Shown: positions 49,170 through 61,033 of the stretch, piece by piece | How positions within the stretch are numbered: position 1 is the first letter of the stretch | Layout: every line of letters starts with the position of its first letter | Assembly: GCA_036169595.1 (NCBI GenBank) | Contig: CM069766.1 | Span: 2,392,501 to 2,456,500, forward strand | Length of the DNA: 64,000 nt | Reading direction: 5' to 3' | DNA from: Dictyostelium firmibasis | Lineage: Eukaryota > Evosea > Eumycetozoa > Dictyosteliales > Dictyosteliaceae | Notes under the pieces: model-generated | The model's input: only the letters and a program-made list of their open reading frames with translations | Told to the model about the DNA's origin: nothing | Databases searched by the model: none | Made by a program: the position numbers and the translations under genes

Positions 49170-49940
49170 AAAAATTTATATTTTTTTTTTACTTTTTTTT
49201 TACTTTTTTTACTTTTTTGTTTTTTTTTATTTTTTTTTTTTTTTTTTGTTTAACAATAATATTTTTATATTACTCTACTGCTGCTACTACTACTATTATT
49301 AATTGTAATAATATTAATATATTAATATAACTCTACTATTATTAATCTATTTATCTATGGCTAAATAATTATGTGTTGATATAAAAATTAAAAAGCAAAA
49401 ATAAAAAAAATTAAAATAAAAATTTAATGTAATTTTTTTTTAAAAAAAATAAAAATAAAAATAAAAAAAAACAAAAATAAAAATAAAAAAAATTAAAAAA
49501 AAATAAAAAAAAAAAAAAAAAGTTATTTGTTAATGTTATTGTGTTAGTGTTTGTGTGAGTGTGCGGGGTTAAAAAAAAAAAAAAAAAAAAAAGTTGTGTA
49601 GTGTTATTATCTATTATTCTATTTTTTTTTTAACTTTTTTTTTTTTAACTTTTTTTTTTTTTTTTAAATTATTTCAACCTTTTTTTAATATTTATATAAA
49701 AATTCAAATATTCTAATTTATTATCTTTTTATTTACCTACTTTTTTTTCTTTTTTTTTTTTTCTTCAAAATTATTTCAATTAATTGTTTTAAATCTTTAT
49801 TATTGAGGGAAAAAAAAAAAAAAAAAAAAAATAAAAAAATTTAATTTTTTGAAAAATTAAAAAAAAAAAAAATAAAGAAAAAAAAATAAAATTTAAAAAA
49901 AAATAAAATTAAATTTCTCAAAATTTTATTAAAAATTTAA
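49170..49940. other. Spacer upstream of the BTG gene
   Basis: A/T-rich, with a GT-rich stretch at 49541-49570 (GTGTTAGTGTTTGTGTGAGTGTGCGGGG) about 375 bp upstream of the BTG start that may be a promoter element. The rest is poly-A/T. No gene was found. Confidence 0.5.
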
Positions 49941-50741
49941 TTAATTTATTGTGCACAAATCACGCTTTTCATGGCCACTCGAACTACTTTTTTTATAGTT
50001 GGTAACGTTTCCATTAACTTTTTTTGTTGAAGTATCACCATTATCAACCCCTTTTTCATCCTTATTTGCAATTTGTTCTTTTTTTTTTGATAATTTTGGT
50101 AACTTTTTTTTTTTTTTTTTTTTTTTTTTAAGGGGGTTAGTTTTGATTAATTTTTTTTTTTTTTTTAAAATTTAAAAATAATAATAAATTAATAAGTAAA
50201 TAGTAAATTAATAAGTAAATGATATCATACCCATGGAATAATTAATTCATATGTTTTATTTTCATCCAATTCATTGTATTCCAAATTATGAACTTTGTTA
50301 TGAGAACCAGATTCAATCAATTGATAGAGGGAGAAATGACGACGATCAAATTTGAAAGCTGATTGAATTTTTTTTCTAATTTCATCTGGATTATCAGAAT
50401 GATTTAATGTGATACGACGATCGCTATCCCAGTAATTATTAACAAATGAAGAAAAGACAACTCTAATTTTCTTTGATTCTGGTATTGCATCAATTAAGGC
50501 ATAATCACCCGGTGGGAATGGTGTACGAACTCTCCTATTGGTTGAATCACCTTTACGTTTTAACCAACCAGAATGTAAATTTAAATTATGTTTAACTGCC
50601 ATCCAATCTATGAATGGGTCGAATGTCATTATTGGATTAACGTCGTTCTCATTCTTGAAGATATTTACCCCATCATTGTTTTCATTTGGGTTATTATCAT
50701 CCCTAACATCTGGTCTTGTTTGATATGAATATTGCTCTTGT

Positions 50742-50780
<39 letters not shown>

Positions 50781-50950
50781 TGACCACCATATCCACACTT
50801 ATGTTGATTTTGACTTTGTTTTGGTATTCTCCCGCCTTCATTTTGTTGGTTATTATTTTGAACATCACTATTATAATTTTCATCATCAACATTTCTATCT
50901 CCTTCATATTGTTGGTTATTATTATTGTTAATATTATTATTGTTATTATA

Positions 50951-50983
<33 letters not shown>

Positions 50984-51493
50984 TCTATTGGTTGAAGGTT
51001 GTTGTTGGGTATCTGAATATTGTTGTTGATTTTTATCATTAGTAGTTAATGGTGGTTGTTGCTGAGAATTATCATATTGTTGAGGATTACTAAATTGTTG
51101 AGGTTGGTTATAATTATTTTTTGAGGTAGTTGGTTGTGGTTGATCTTTATATTGTGATTGTGGTTGATCTTTATATTGTGATTGTGGTTGATCTTTATAT
51201 TGTGATTGTGGTTGATTATTATTAAACTCTTCACCACTAGGGGCTGAAGAAGAAGAAGATAATGACGATGATGATTGTTGATATTGTTGGGGTTTGGATT
51301 GATCTTGTTTTATTATTTGGTGGAAGAAATTATTTAAATTATTTGGATCATTTTTAAAACGATTGTTGGCATCAATAATTGATTGAGCTTTGTCACTATT
51401 TCTATTTAAATATTCTTTTAATTTAAATTTATCGTTATCATTCATTGATCCATTTTCAATTATTGATAATGCACTATGGAATGTTGTATCCAT
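49941..51493 (-). CDS. Gln/Asn-rich protein with a conserved C-terminal domain and possible CaaX end
   Basis: Exon 1 is 51493-50231 (421 codons). A second exon at 50102-49941 is joined in phase 0 (GTATGA donor, poly-A then AG acceptor) and adds 53 residues ending DLCTIN, for 474 aa in all. Without the second exon the protein would stop right after the conserved ELIIPW. The N-terminal half is Gln/Asn-rich with three perfect YKDQPQSQ repeats. The folded part (about 290-420) includes HNLNLHSGWLKRKGDS, KKIRVVFSSFVNNYWDSDRRI and RKKIQSAFKFDRRHFSLYQLIE. The last 90 residues of that part look ubiquitin-like or PB1-like. The terminal CTIN fits a loose CaaX pattern after a Lys/Ser-rich tail. The family was not recognised. 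Confidence 0.75.
51135..51206 (-). repeat. Three perfect 24-bp coding repeats
   Basis: Three tandem identical 24-base units encode YKDQPQSQ in the Gln/Asn-rich protein, with a partial fourth. Identity at synonymous positions shows the expansion is recent. Confidence 0.9.
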
Positions 51494-51928
51494 TTTTTTA
51501 TTTATTTTATCTATTTAAAAAAAAAAAAAAAAAAAAACATAATAATTGATGGATAAATTAAAAAAAAAAATAATATTATTAAAAAAAAAAAAAAAAAAAA
51601 GATTAAGGAAAATAATAATAAAAGGATCTTCTTAAATAAAAATGGAAAAATAAAATTTTATTAAAAAAAAAAAATACAAAAAAAAAATTTAAAAAACTTT
51701 CCAAAATTGGTGAATTCACATTAGATCTTTTTCATATAATCATCATCATCATAATCTTATTACCATAGTTATTTTTTTTTTTTTTTTTTTTTCCTTTTCA
51801 ATCATTCTTTCCTTTAATTGATTGATGGATAATATTAATAGTGAAAAATGTAAGGGAGTTATTGAAATTTAAGATCTACAAATGTTGTAACCTCAAAAAC
51901 CAAATCGATTTTGATTTATGAATGAAAG

Positions 51929-51976
<48 letters not shown>

Positions 51977-52516
51977 ATATATAAATGAAATAAATATATA
52001 ACATCGATGTTGGTATTTTGATTAAAAAAAAAAAAAAAAAAAAATTTTAAAAAAAATATAAAAAAAAAAAAAACCCATTTTTAAATTTTTATTTTAAAAA
52101 TATTTTATTATTTTTATTTTTTTTTCTATTTTTTTTTATTTTTATTTTATTTTTTTTTATTTTTTATTTTTTTTTTTTTTTTTTGCACTCCCATCATTAC
52201 CCTTTTTCTTTTTCTTTTTTTTTTTTTTTTTTTCCTTAATGGGTTTTCAATTTTTTTTAACACTATTTTCAAATTGTAATAAATTATAATAAATTGTATT
52301 ACTACACACCCAATATTATAATTATTATTATTTTTCTTTAATTAATTAATTTAGTTTATAAAAATTTCAAACATAAAAAAAAAAAAAATCTTTTTTTTTT
52401 TTTCATTTATTTATTTATTTTAAGAAAATAATTAAAAGATTAAAAATTTAATCAAAATCAATATATTTATCACAAAAAAAAAAAATTAATTAATTTTGTA
52501 TAAAAAAAAAAAAAAA
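51494..52516. other. Divergent promoter region
   Basis: A 1-kb spacer between the Gln/Asn-rich gene (-) and the zinc-ribbon gene (+). Poly-A tract at 51928-51973, long T tracts, and an ACACACCCAA box at 52304-52313 about 200 bp before the plus gene. No coding sequence was found. Confidence 0.5.
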
Positions 52517-53357
52517 ATGAATACATTAAAAGAAGTATCACCATCAATTGTAAAGCATGTAAATGATCAATGGGTTAAAAGTTTATCTACTGGAAATGGT
52601 ACAGGACCAACACCAGGTGATAATCCAATCGCACCATATATTATAACTAGTGTTCAACAAGTACAACCATCAAGACAACAAATGGAATTATTTGAAACTC
52701 GTAGAAATCAATTAGATAAACTTATGCCAGCAGGTAAAAAATTAGAAACTTTTACTTGTTTCTTTAATCCAACATCAGAAAGTCAATTAAAAAAGATTTT
52801 ACAAGTATGATTTTTATTATGAAAAAAAAAAAATAAAAAAAAAATATAGATTATTAATATCTTTTATTTCTATTTTCATAAAGGTTGGTTGGAAAGAAAC
52901 ATTTGGTGGTAATCCAGATCAATTGGTATTTATTACAAATGCAAATGAAGCAGCACATGCAAACAGAGTTCAATTTTATCAAACATTTATAGTTAGAGTT
53001 TGTTTAGGTAGAGAAGGAGTAGATTATAGTCAACCAAGTAAAGGTCAAATTAAAATTAAAGATTTAGATGGTATTTCAACATCATTTGTTGTAACCTATA
53101 GAAATTCGAATGATCCAACTCCACCACAATCACCAATGAAAGAAAGAGCCGCAACTTCTTCAGCATCAACTTCAACTCCATCCTCTGCAAACTCAACACC
53201 AACAAAATCAACCACCACTTCAACTACCTCTGTTGCTTCACCAAAATCAAATGTTGTACCAAGTGGTTTAATCGGTAATGGTATCACATGTCCATCTTGT
53301 CAACGTCAAAATGCTGGTAATACTCGTTATTGTATTAGATGTGGTAGTTCTTTATAA
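52517..53357 (+). CDS. Conserved protein with a C-terminal zinc ribbon
   Basis: Two exons, 52517-52804 and 52884-53357, in phase 0 give 253 aa. The start is the ATG of MNTLKEVSPSIV, not the Lys-run upstream. The N-terminal 160 residues appear folded (MELFETRRNQLDKLMPAGK; FTCFFNPTSESQLKKIL; GGNPDQLVFITNANEAAHAN; FYQTFIVRVCLGREG). The last block is faintly like the closing strands of PARP-type catalytic folds, but no H-Y-E triad can be assigned. A Thr/Ser/Pro linker follows, then a compact four-Cys zinc ribbon (ITCPSCQRQNAGNTRYCIRCGSSL), as used for protein or RNA binding. Function unknown; probably cytosolic or nuclear. Confidence 0.85.
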
Positions 53358-53811
53358 ATAATTAAAAAAAAATAAAGTAAAATAAAATAAAATAGAAAAT
53401 ATGCAATTAAAAAAAAAAGAAAATATATAATTAAAAAAAAAAAAAAAAAAAAAAGTTTCTCCTTTTTGATTTTCAAATAATTTTTTTTTTATTTTTTATT
53501 TTTTTTTATGATTTTTTTTTTTTTTTTTATGATTTTTTTTTTTTTTTTTTTTTAATGATTTTTTTTTTTTTCAAACGCCATATATAAAAACCCATCAAAA
53601 TAAATAAATAAATTTTATTGTACTATAGTTTTTTCTTTTTTTTTTTTTTTTTTATTAAATCGTGTAACAATATCCATATATATATTTTTTTTTTTTTTGT
53701 ATAATAATTTTAAAAAAAAAAAAAAAGGAAAAAAAGAACAAAAAAAAAAAAAAAAAGAAAATATATAAAGATATAAACCTTTTTTTTTTGTAATACTAAA
53801 ATTAAATAAAA
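53358..53811. other. Intergenic A/T spacer
   Basis: Homopolymer A/T only, between the zinc-ribbon gene and the TPLATE gene on the same strand. No feature was seen apart from an (AT)n-like patch near 53672-53685. Confidence 0.6.
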
Positions 53812-56800
53812 ATGGAGATTGAAATTTATGATGAATTAAATAGTAGTGATTCATTAAAACAAATAAATGGTTTATCAAAATTAAATCAATTTTGGATTAA
53901 TCAAGGAAGAGATCCAACTTTATTTTTTACATCAATTATTAAAGTAATTATTAATATTACTAATAAATGAATAGATTTTATTTATTAATTATTGTTTTTA
54001 TTTTAAATTATTATTTTAGTTAATATCAGAGACTGATAATAAAACAACAAGAATATTATGTTATAGTATTTTAAAGAGTTGTAAATGTACACCATCGGAT
54101 TGGAGTTTAGCAATACCATTATTAGTAAAAGATTTAAATTCCGATGATAATGAAGTAGTGATTAGTATTCTAAAGACATTACCACACATTTCATCAATAT
54201 TCACAGAGTTATTAATGATGGGAAATGCAGATTTTGGACCACTAGTTAGACATAGTAATCCATCAGTTAGAAAAACAGCATTGGATACATTAACGAGTTT
54301 ATTATTTTATAGAAAATCAATTCTTCAATCCTATAAATCATTTGTATCAACAGGTTGGGAATTAATAGTTGATCGTATTTTAGAGGAACCAATACCAATG
54401 GTTTATCAATCGAGTTTCAATGCAATAAGTTCATTGTTCTCTGAAATCTCTAGATCAGTTTCACATTCTGATGAATTGGATAATAGTGTACAAAAGAGAC
54501 AAGTTCTCTCTTATTATGCGGATTGGATCTCTTCAAAATTGGTAGATCATTTTGATTTATTACTTAATCGTGCTCAACATATCGATATTAATCAACGTCA
54601 TTCGACTGTAAATACTCTAACTTATTTAGTTGATACAATTTCAAGATCAAGTGGAACCCCATTTTGGCCAACAAGTCTTGATAATCAACAAACAAATAAT
54701 AATATTAATAATAATAATATTAGTAATAATAATAATAATAATAATTATTTAATAAATGGTATATCATCAATGAATTTATCATCAATTACAACAACGACAA
54801 CGACAACAGGAAATTCACCAACAACATCACCAACATCACCAACATCAATAATAGCTAGTACAGCATCATCAAATAAAACTAAACAAATTTCATCTCCACA
54901 AAATATTGTATCAATATTGGTAGAATACTTTTTATCACAATTGGATTCATCAAATGATTCATTGGTATTTGCAGTGGGTAAAGCAATATTGGATCTATTG
55001 TTAACACAACAAAATCAACATAACGAGAATTGGATCAACCCAGTATTGACAGCATTCATTGGTTTATTACGTAGAGAAGGTGTATCTTTAAATCCATTAC
55101 CAATTTTATTGGCAATTATGAGTGTATTACCAATGTTGGGTGATGATTTATTATTTTGCACACTTTTACGTATTTTTCCATCCGTAAAGTCAATAACCGA
55201 TTCAAATCAACGTGTTAGTTATCTAATTCGTACCTTTGAGTTAATTATTGATAGACATGTTACATCTTGCGGCAAAAGTTCTTTGTTTACACCATTAATG
55301 ACAACCGATTGTCTTTTAATGGCTTTTCAGGATGAATCAAGTAGTTTCCGCGAGGAAATCATTGTATCAATGGTTGCAAGTCATCATAATATCCTTTCCA
55401 AATATATTGAAATTGAATCAGAGAAAACAAATAATAACGGTAGTAGTGGTAGTACTGGCCCAACTAAATTTCCAACATCTGGTAATTTATTTTATTTACA
55501 CCAGGCAGCATTAAATATTTCAGAGGTTTGTTTGAAATGTGTAACATGGCAAAGTGAAAGAATTTCAGCAATTGAATATTGCATTAGATTTGTTGATTGG
55601 TTATGTAGAGTCACTCTATCCAATGGTAACAATGATACTCCACATAGTACGAAATTAGTTGCATTGTTACGTAGTGATCTATTGGATCAAATTAATAAGA
55701 TATCATCGGATTATATCTGTTTACAATCAATCTTTTTAATATGTACTCATTTGTTAAGATCACCAACAAACAAAGTTTATGAACAATCGGATGCAGGTTT
55801 ATTGATTAGTTTATTGAGACGTCGTTTCCTTTTCTTGGATAATCAACCAAAGTTCACCCAATACAATGGTAGTGTTAGAGATATGATTATGGGTGTATCA
55901 CAGTTTGGTAGAGTCTCACCAGCATCACTTCATTCCTTAAGTGGTTATTGGTTGGGAGCTTTAGAATGTCTATATCTTATGGGGTTACATATTCCATCGG
56001 TTGAAGCAACCGTTCAACGTACTTTAGAGGAGATATTGGCAACTTATCCTCACAACCGATCGGTTTATTCACGTGCTCGTTTCATTCGTAGAATGTTATT
56101 CTCAAGTACTAGTAGTGCATTGGATGCTTCAACACTTGGAAAATATAGTACAATTAGAAACTTAAATAGCTTTACAAACTATACTATCGATTTCTCTTAT
56201 TGTATTCCAATAGAACAATTGGAGGGATCAAATTCACTTCATTCAACATCGGATATTTTCGCTTACGAATGTAAAAAAGCAATTACTGGTTTGGTTGGTG
56301 TGCATTATGGTTCATCAATTCGTGACAAATCCTCCAGAGATGTTACATTGATTAGTGGTGCAAGTGATCCAGTTTGGATAGAGGTTAGTCATACTGTTCA
56401 TCCCACTTTAAATACTATCACTCTTCATGTTCAAGTTACCAATGTCATTCATTTCAGTATTAAAAATGTAAACATTATGATTGGATTATCTGGCCATTTA
56501 GATTTCCCTTACCCTCAAACCAATTGTAAACATAATATTCCAAAACTTTTACCAGAGAAATCTTATAGCTTCGAAGTACCATTAAATGTATCAAGTTTGG
56601 ACTATAATTTAGTAACCTTTAAAATAACTTTCAATCAACCAAGTGGTCTTTGTGAAGCTGAAAATAATATCAATTTAAATAATATTCATACTAAAATTAA
56701 TAATTATCAACAATCTTCTGAACAATTAATTAATCAATCATTAACTCAACAACAATCTCAACAACAATTACAACAACCACCACAATCAATTTCGGTTGTA

Positions 56801-57889
56801 AATTCAGGTTTATCATCATATAGTTTAAATTCAAATAGCGGTAGCTTAAATAGTAGTGCAAATAGTCATTCAACTAGTGCAGTTGGCTCGCCTGGCACTG
56901 CTAGTTTTGTAACTTCATCACTTTTATCAAACGCCCAAAGTTCTTCACCAACAACTTCTTCACCATTATCAAATGTTATTAATCAAAACACATCAACAAC
57001 AGCAACAAATAATACAACAGCAACATCATCATCAACAACCAATTCAAATAATACAACCACTTCAAATAGTACAAATTTAAATAGTATAGTTGGATCAGGA
57101 ACAAATCAACAAATTAACAGTCAAATTACACAATCACTATCGATTGGAACAAATAATCCAAGTGCAAATGTTATTCAATTTTCACCAATCGAAATTAGAT
57201 GTTCAGATTATATTTTCGATTGGAATGAATTTTTAATTCCATTTAAATATAACAAACATCAATTCATTCAACAATGGCCAAGATTTGAAGCGGTGTTTTC
57301 CATTGATGTAGTATTTGAAGGATTCGTCAGTGTTGGTTCAATTTTCGATTGTTTGAATGCTTTACCATTCCATAATGTTTTGAATAGTGAATTTGGAAAT
57401 TCAAATTTCCAATTTGCCTTCTCTTCTTCTACCTGGTTCAATGAACAATTTTGTTTCACCCTTTCTGGTGTCGAGAAAAGTTTATCTTTCCCAGAAGACT
57501 ATAGTATCTATTATACCTCACCAAGTGGCCAAAGTCTACCAAAATATAAAGTTTACCATAGTAGATTCGAATTTAGATCTTCAAGTTCAAGTCTTTTGGC
57601 CTCCTTTGAATCAATAATCGATCAATGGATCAATAAATTACCAAGACCAACCTCTAATCAATTCATTGCTAGATTATTGGCACCAGATGAAAAATCATTA
57701 TTCTCCATCACAAATATTACTCAAGATTATCAAGCTCCAAAAAATCATCAATCTTTAGCAAATACTCCTTTATCAAATACTGTGGATGATGAAATTGCTC
57801 TCTTAAATCAATGGAAAGATTGTAAAAAATCTCTTGAACAAACCAAAAAATTGTTCTCTCAATTGGCTTTAGATCAAGATTTTTATTGA
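53812..57889 (+). CDS. TPLATE subunit of the TSET coat complex
   Basis: Two exons, 53812-53943 and 54020-57889, in phase 0 give 1333 aa. The N-terminal two thirds is an alpha-solenoid (for example SNPSVRKTALDTLTSLL), with Asn/Thr/Ser loops typical of this genome. The appendage-like C-terminus aligns, as I remember it, with plant TPLATE: SDPVWIEVSHTVHPTLNT matches SDPCYVEAYHLADPNDG, VNIMIGLSGHLDF matches VDIRVGLSGALYF, and IEIRCSDYIFDWNEFLIPF matches VILRCQPYKIPLTELLLP. The QQWPRFEAVF block also agrees. TSET is an ancient AP/COPI-related complex, present in Dictyostelium and plants and lost from animals and fungi, that acts at the plasma membrane in endocytosis. The first exon adds MEIEIYDELNSSD. 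The homology call is strong; the gene symbol is left blank. Confidence 0.88.
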
Positions 57890-58419
57890 AAATAAAAAAA
57901 AAAAAAAAACCAAATAGAAAAAAAGAAAAAAAAAAATTAGGTAATTAATAAAATAAAAAATAATTGAAAAAAAAATATTATTGGAACTTTACAACTGTTT
58001 TTAAAAATAATAATTTTATTATTTGAAAATTAAAAAATATTTGAATTTTGAATTATGAAATGATTGATTCCCAAAGAAAAAAAAAAAAAAAAAAAAAAAA
58101 AAAATGAAATTAAATTTACTTAATTTGAAATTAAAAAAAAAAAAAAAATAAATTAAAATAATAATTAATTTTTTTTTTTAACACACTCATTTTTTTTTTT
58201 TTATTTTTTTTTTTATTATAATAATATTTATATTAATTCACAATTATTACATTGTAATATTTGCATTTCAAAATTTTTATTTTTATTATTTAAAATTTAT
58301 ATTTAACCAAATATATAAAAAATAATTTAAATTATATTGTTACAAAAAAAAAAAAAAAAATTAAAATTCTTTTTTCTTTATTATTTTCAACAACAGATAA
58401 TTTCTATTTATTTTTTTTT

Positions 58420-58450
<31 letters not shown>

Positions 58451-58451
58451 A
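57890..58451. other. Intergenic A/T spacer
   Basis: Between the TPLATE gene and the trehalose gene, both on plus. Poly-A/T with no complex island. It presumably holds the trehalose gene promoter. Confidence 0.6.
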
Positions 58452-60895
58452 ATGACCAAAATCCAAAGGTCGACAAGTTTAAATAATATTATAAATGAAA
58501 AATTAGGTAGAATAATAGTGGCAAGTAATACATTACCTATTTCAGTGACAAAATTTAGTGAGACACCATTATTTGGATCACCATTGAGTGCTAGTAGGGA
58601 ATCAATAACCAGTAGTTTTGGTATGTCAGAACCATCAAGAGATAGAGAGAGTAAAATTCAAATTCAAATCAATGGACATCCATTTCCAACACAATCAGCA
58701 TTGGAAACCTTAATGGCAAAGGATGAAATTGAAGATTGGTTATGGATAGGTTGGTCACATTGTGAAGTTAATGAAGATGAAGAGACAATGTTGAACCAAG
58801 CAATAAAAGATTTCTCTCCACATTTTGAACATGTTTTCCTTAACCCAAGACAAGTGGAAAACTATTACAAAGGCTATTGTAAAAATGGTCTATGGTTACT
58901 CTTGCATTATCAAATGAACTTTATTCGTATGCAATCAGAGTGGTGGGAAGAATATGTTAGTGTAAATCAAATGTTTGCTGAAAAGATTGCATCCGTTTGG
59001 AAACAAGGTGATATCATTTGGATTCATGATTATCATCTTATGTTAGTACCACAGATGCTAAGACAATTATTACCACCAGAAGCTCCCATTGGTTTCTTTT
59101 TTCATGCTCCATTTCCATCTTATGAATTATTTCGTATACTTCCAAATAGAAAAGAATTGTTAAAAGGTATTCTCTCTTCGAATTTAATTGGTTTTCAATC
59201 ATTCGAATATGTGCGTCATTTTAAAAGTTCTTGTGCTCGTCTTTTGGAGCTCGAGGTTCATCCAAAAGGTTTGGAAATTTTTGAAGATGGTTCAACTCAT
59301 TTCACTAAACTTCAAGTTTACCCAATTGGTGTAGATTACAAAGATTTCGTTAAAAATCTAAATCTCCCCGATGTCACTAGAAGAGTTGAAAGTTTACGAA
59401 AAATTTTCAAAGGAAAAAAAGTTGTTGTAGCACGTGATAGATTGGATCAAATTGAAGGTGTACCAAGGAAACTTGAAGTATTCGAACAATTATTAAATGA
59501 TCATCCAGAATACATAGGCAAATTAGTTTTCATTCAAATTTATGAACCAACTGTTGAAGAAGATGATGAAACTGAAGAACAAAAAATATTACACAAAACT
59601 GTTAATGAGTAATTATAATATTTTTTAACTCATAATATTTTATTAAATATAATTAACTTTTTATTATTATTCTTATTAGAATGGTTGGTAGAATTAATGG
59701 TAAATTTGGTAAATTAAGTTTTAATCCAATTGAATATATAAATAAGAAAATATCATACGAAGAACTATCTGCATTGTATAAATTGGCTGATATAGCATTG
59801 ATAACTCCAATTAGAGATGGTATGAATTTAACTTCACATGAATATGTTGTATGTCAAAAGGATAGTTTTGGTGTTTTGATATTAAGTGAGTTTGCAGGAG
59901 CAGCAAGATGTTTAGGGGGTTCAATAATTGTTAATCCATTCTCAAAGAAAGAGATTATGGAAGCAATCATCGAAGCATTGGATATGGGTATGAATGATAG
60001 AAAATTGAAACATCAAATCAACTACAACTACGTTTTGGCAAACACTTCAAGTTTTTGGGGAAAGAGATTCCTTTGTGATTTGAACGAGGCAACCCAAAAA
60101 GAGATTATGGAAACTCGTGTTCCAAGAGCAAATTTCCAAGAGATTGAGGATACATATAAAAAAGCAAAGATCAGAGTATTCTTTTTGGACTATGATGGTA
60201 CATTGACACCATTGGTTCGTCTTCCAAGCCAAGCTATGCCATCAAAACAATTGGTTGATGTGTTGAGTAAATTAACAGAAGATTCAAGAAATGAAGTTTA
60301 TGTAATCAGTGGTAGAGATAGATCGTCATTGGAGAAGTGGTTAGGTCATTTACCAATTGGTATGTCATGTGAACATGGTGTATTCACTAGACAACCAGGA
60401 AATAATCAACAATGGGTTGAGAGTCCAAATGCTGAAGTTCAATGGAAAGATACGGTTTTATCAATAATGCAAGATTTTGAAGATAGAACTCCAGGTTCAA
60501 TGACTGAAACCAAACAAGTAAATCTCACTTGGCATTATAGAAATGCGGATCCTGATTTTGGCCAATTCCAAGCAAAAGAATTGATTGCTCAACTTCGTTC
60601 TGTTGCTAATAAATATCCATTGGACATTTTATCAGGAAAGAAAGCAATTGAAGTTAAACCAATCGGTATAAACAAAGGTGAAATCGTTAAAATGATTCTT
60701 CAAAAGATTGAAGCTGATTTCATTCTTTGTATTGGTGATGATAAAACCGATGAAGATATGTTTAAAGCACTATACAATGTACCATCATTTACAATTCGTG
60801 TTTGTGGTGATCTTGAAGAACCAACAAAAGCCAGAGGTGTTGTTGAAAGTTCTTCAGAAGTTTTAACACTTTTAAATAGATTATCATTATCATAA
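58452..60895 (+). CDS. Trehalose-6-phosphate synthase/phosphatase fusion
   Basis: Two exons, 58452-59608 and 59680-60895, in phase 2 give 790 aa. The GT20 synthase domain (about 15-500) has GRIIVASNTLPISV, WIGWSHCE, DIIWIHDYHLMLVPQMLR, FFFHAPFPSYELFRILP and RDGMNLTSHEYV. The trehalose-phosphatase domain (about 545-790) has the HAD box DYDGT at 556-560, ISGRDRSSLEKW and IGDDKTDEDMF. The HAD nucleophile and general-acid Asp are both present. However, the loop after GRIIVASN is not the usual NRLP form but NTLP, so the Arg that contacts glucose-6-phosphate in OtsA is replaced. The synthase part also has VARDRLDQIEGVPRK with the substrate Arg/Lys. Trehalose is made for spores and stress. It is one of the Dictyostelium tps genes. 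Confidence 0.93.
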
Positions 60896-61033
60896 AAAAA
60901 ATAATTAAATAAAATAAACGTTTCCTTTTTTAATATAAATATCTAAATATAAAAAAAAATTCCCATAGTGCCATAGAAATTTTTTTTTTTTTTAATTTTT
61001 TTTTTATTATATTATTTTAATTTTATATATTCT

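Noticed and set aside
52496-52516. Upstream extension of the zinc-ribbon protein with a Lys run
   Set aside because: It would need a TTG start and simply translates a poly-A leader; the ATG at 52517 is the natural start.
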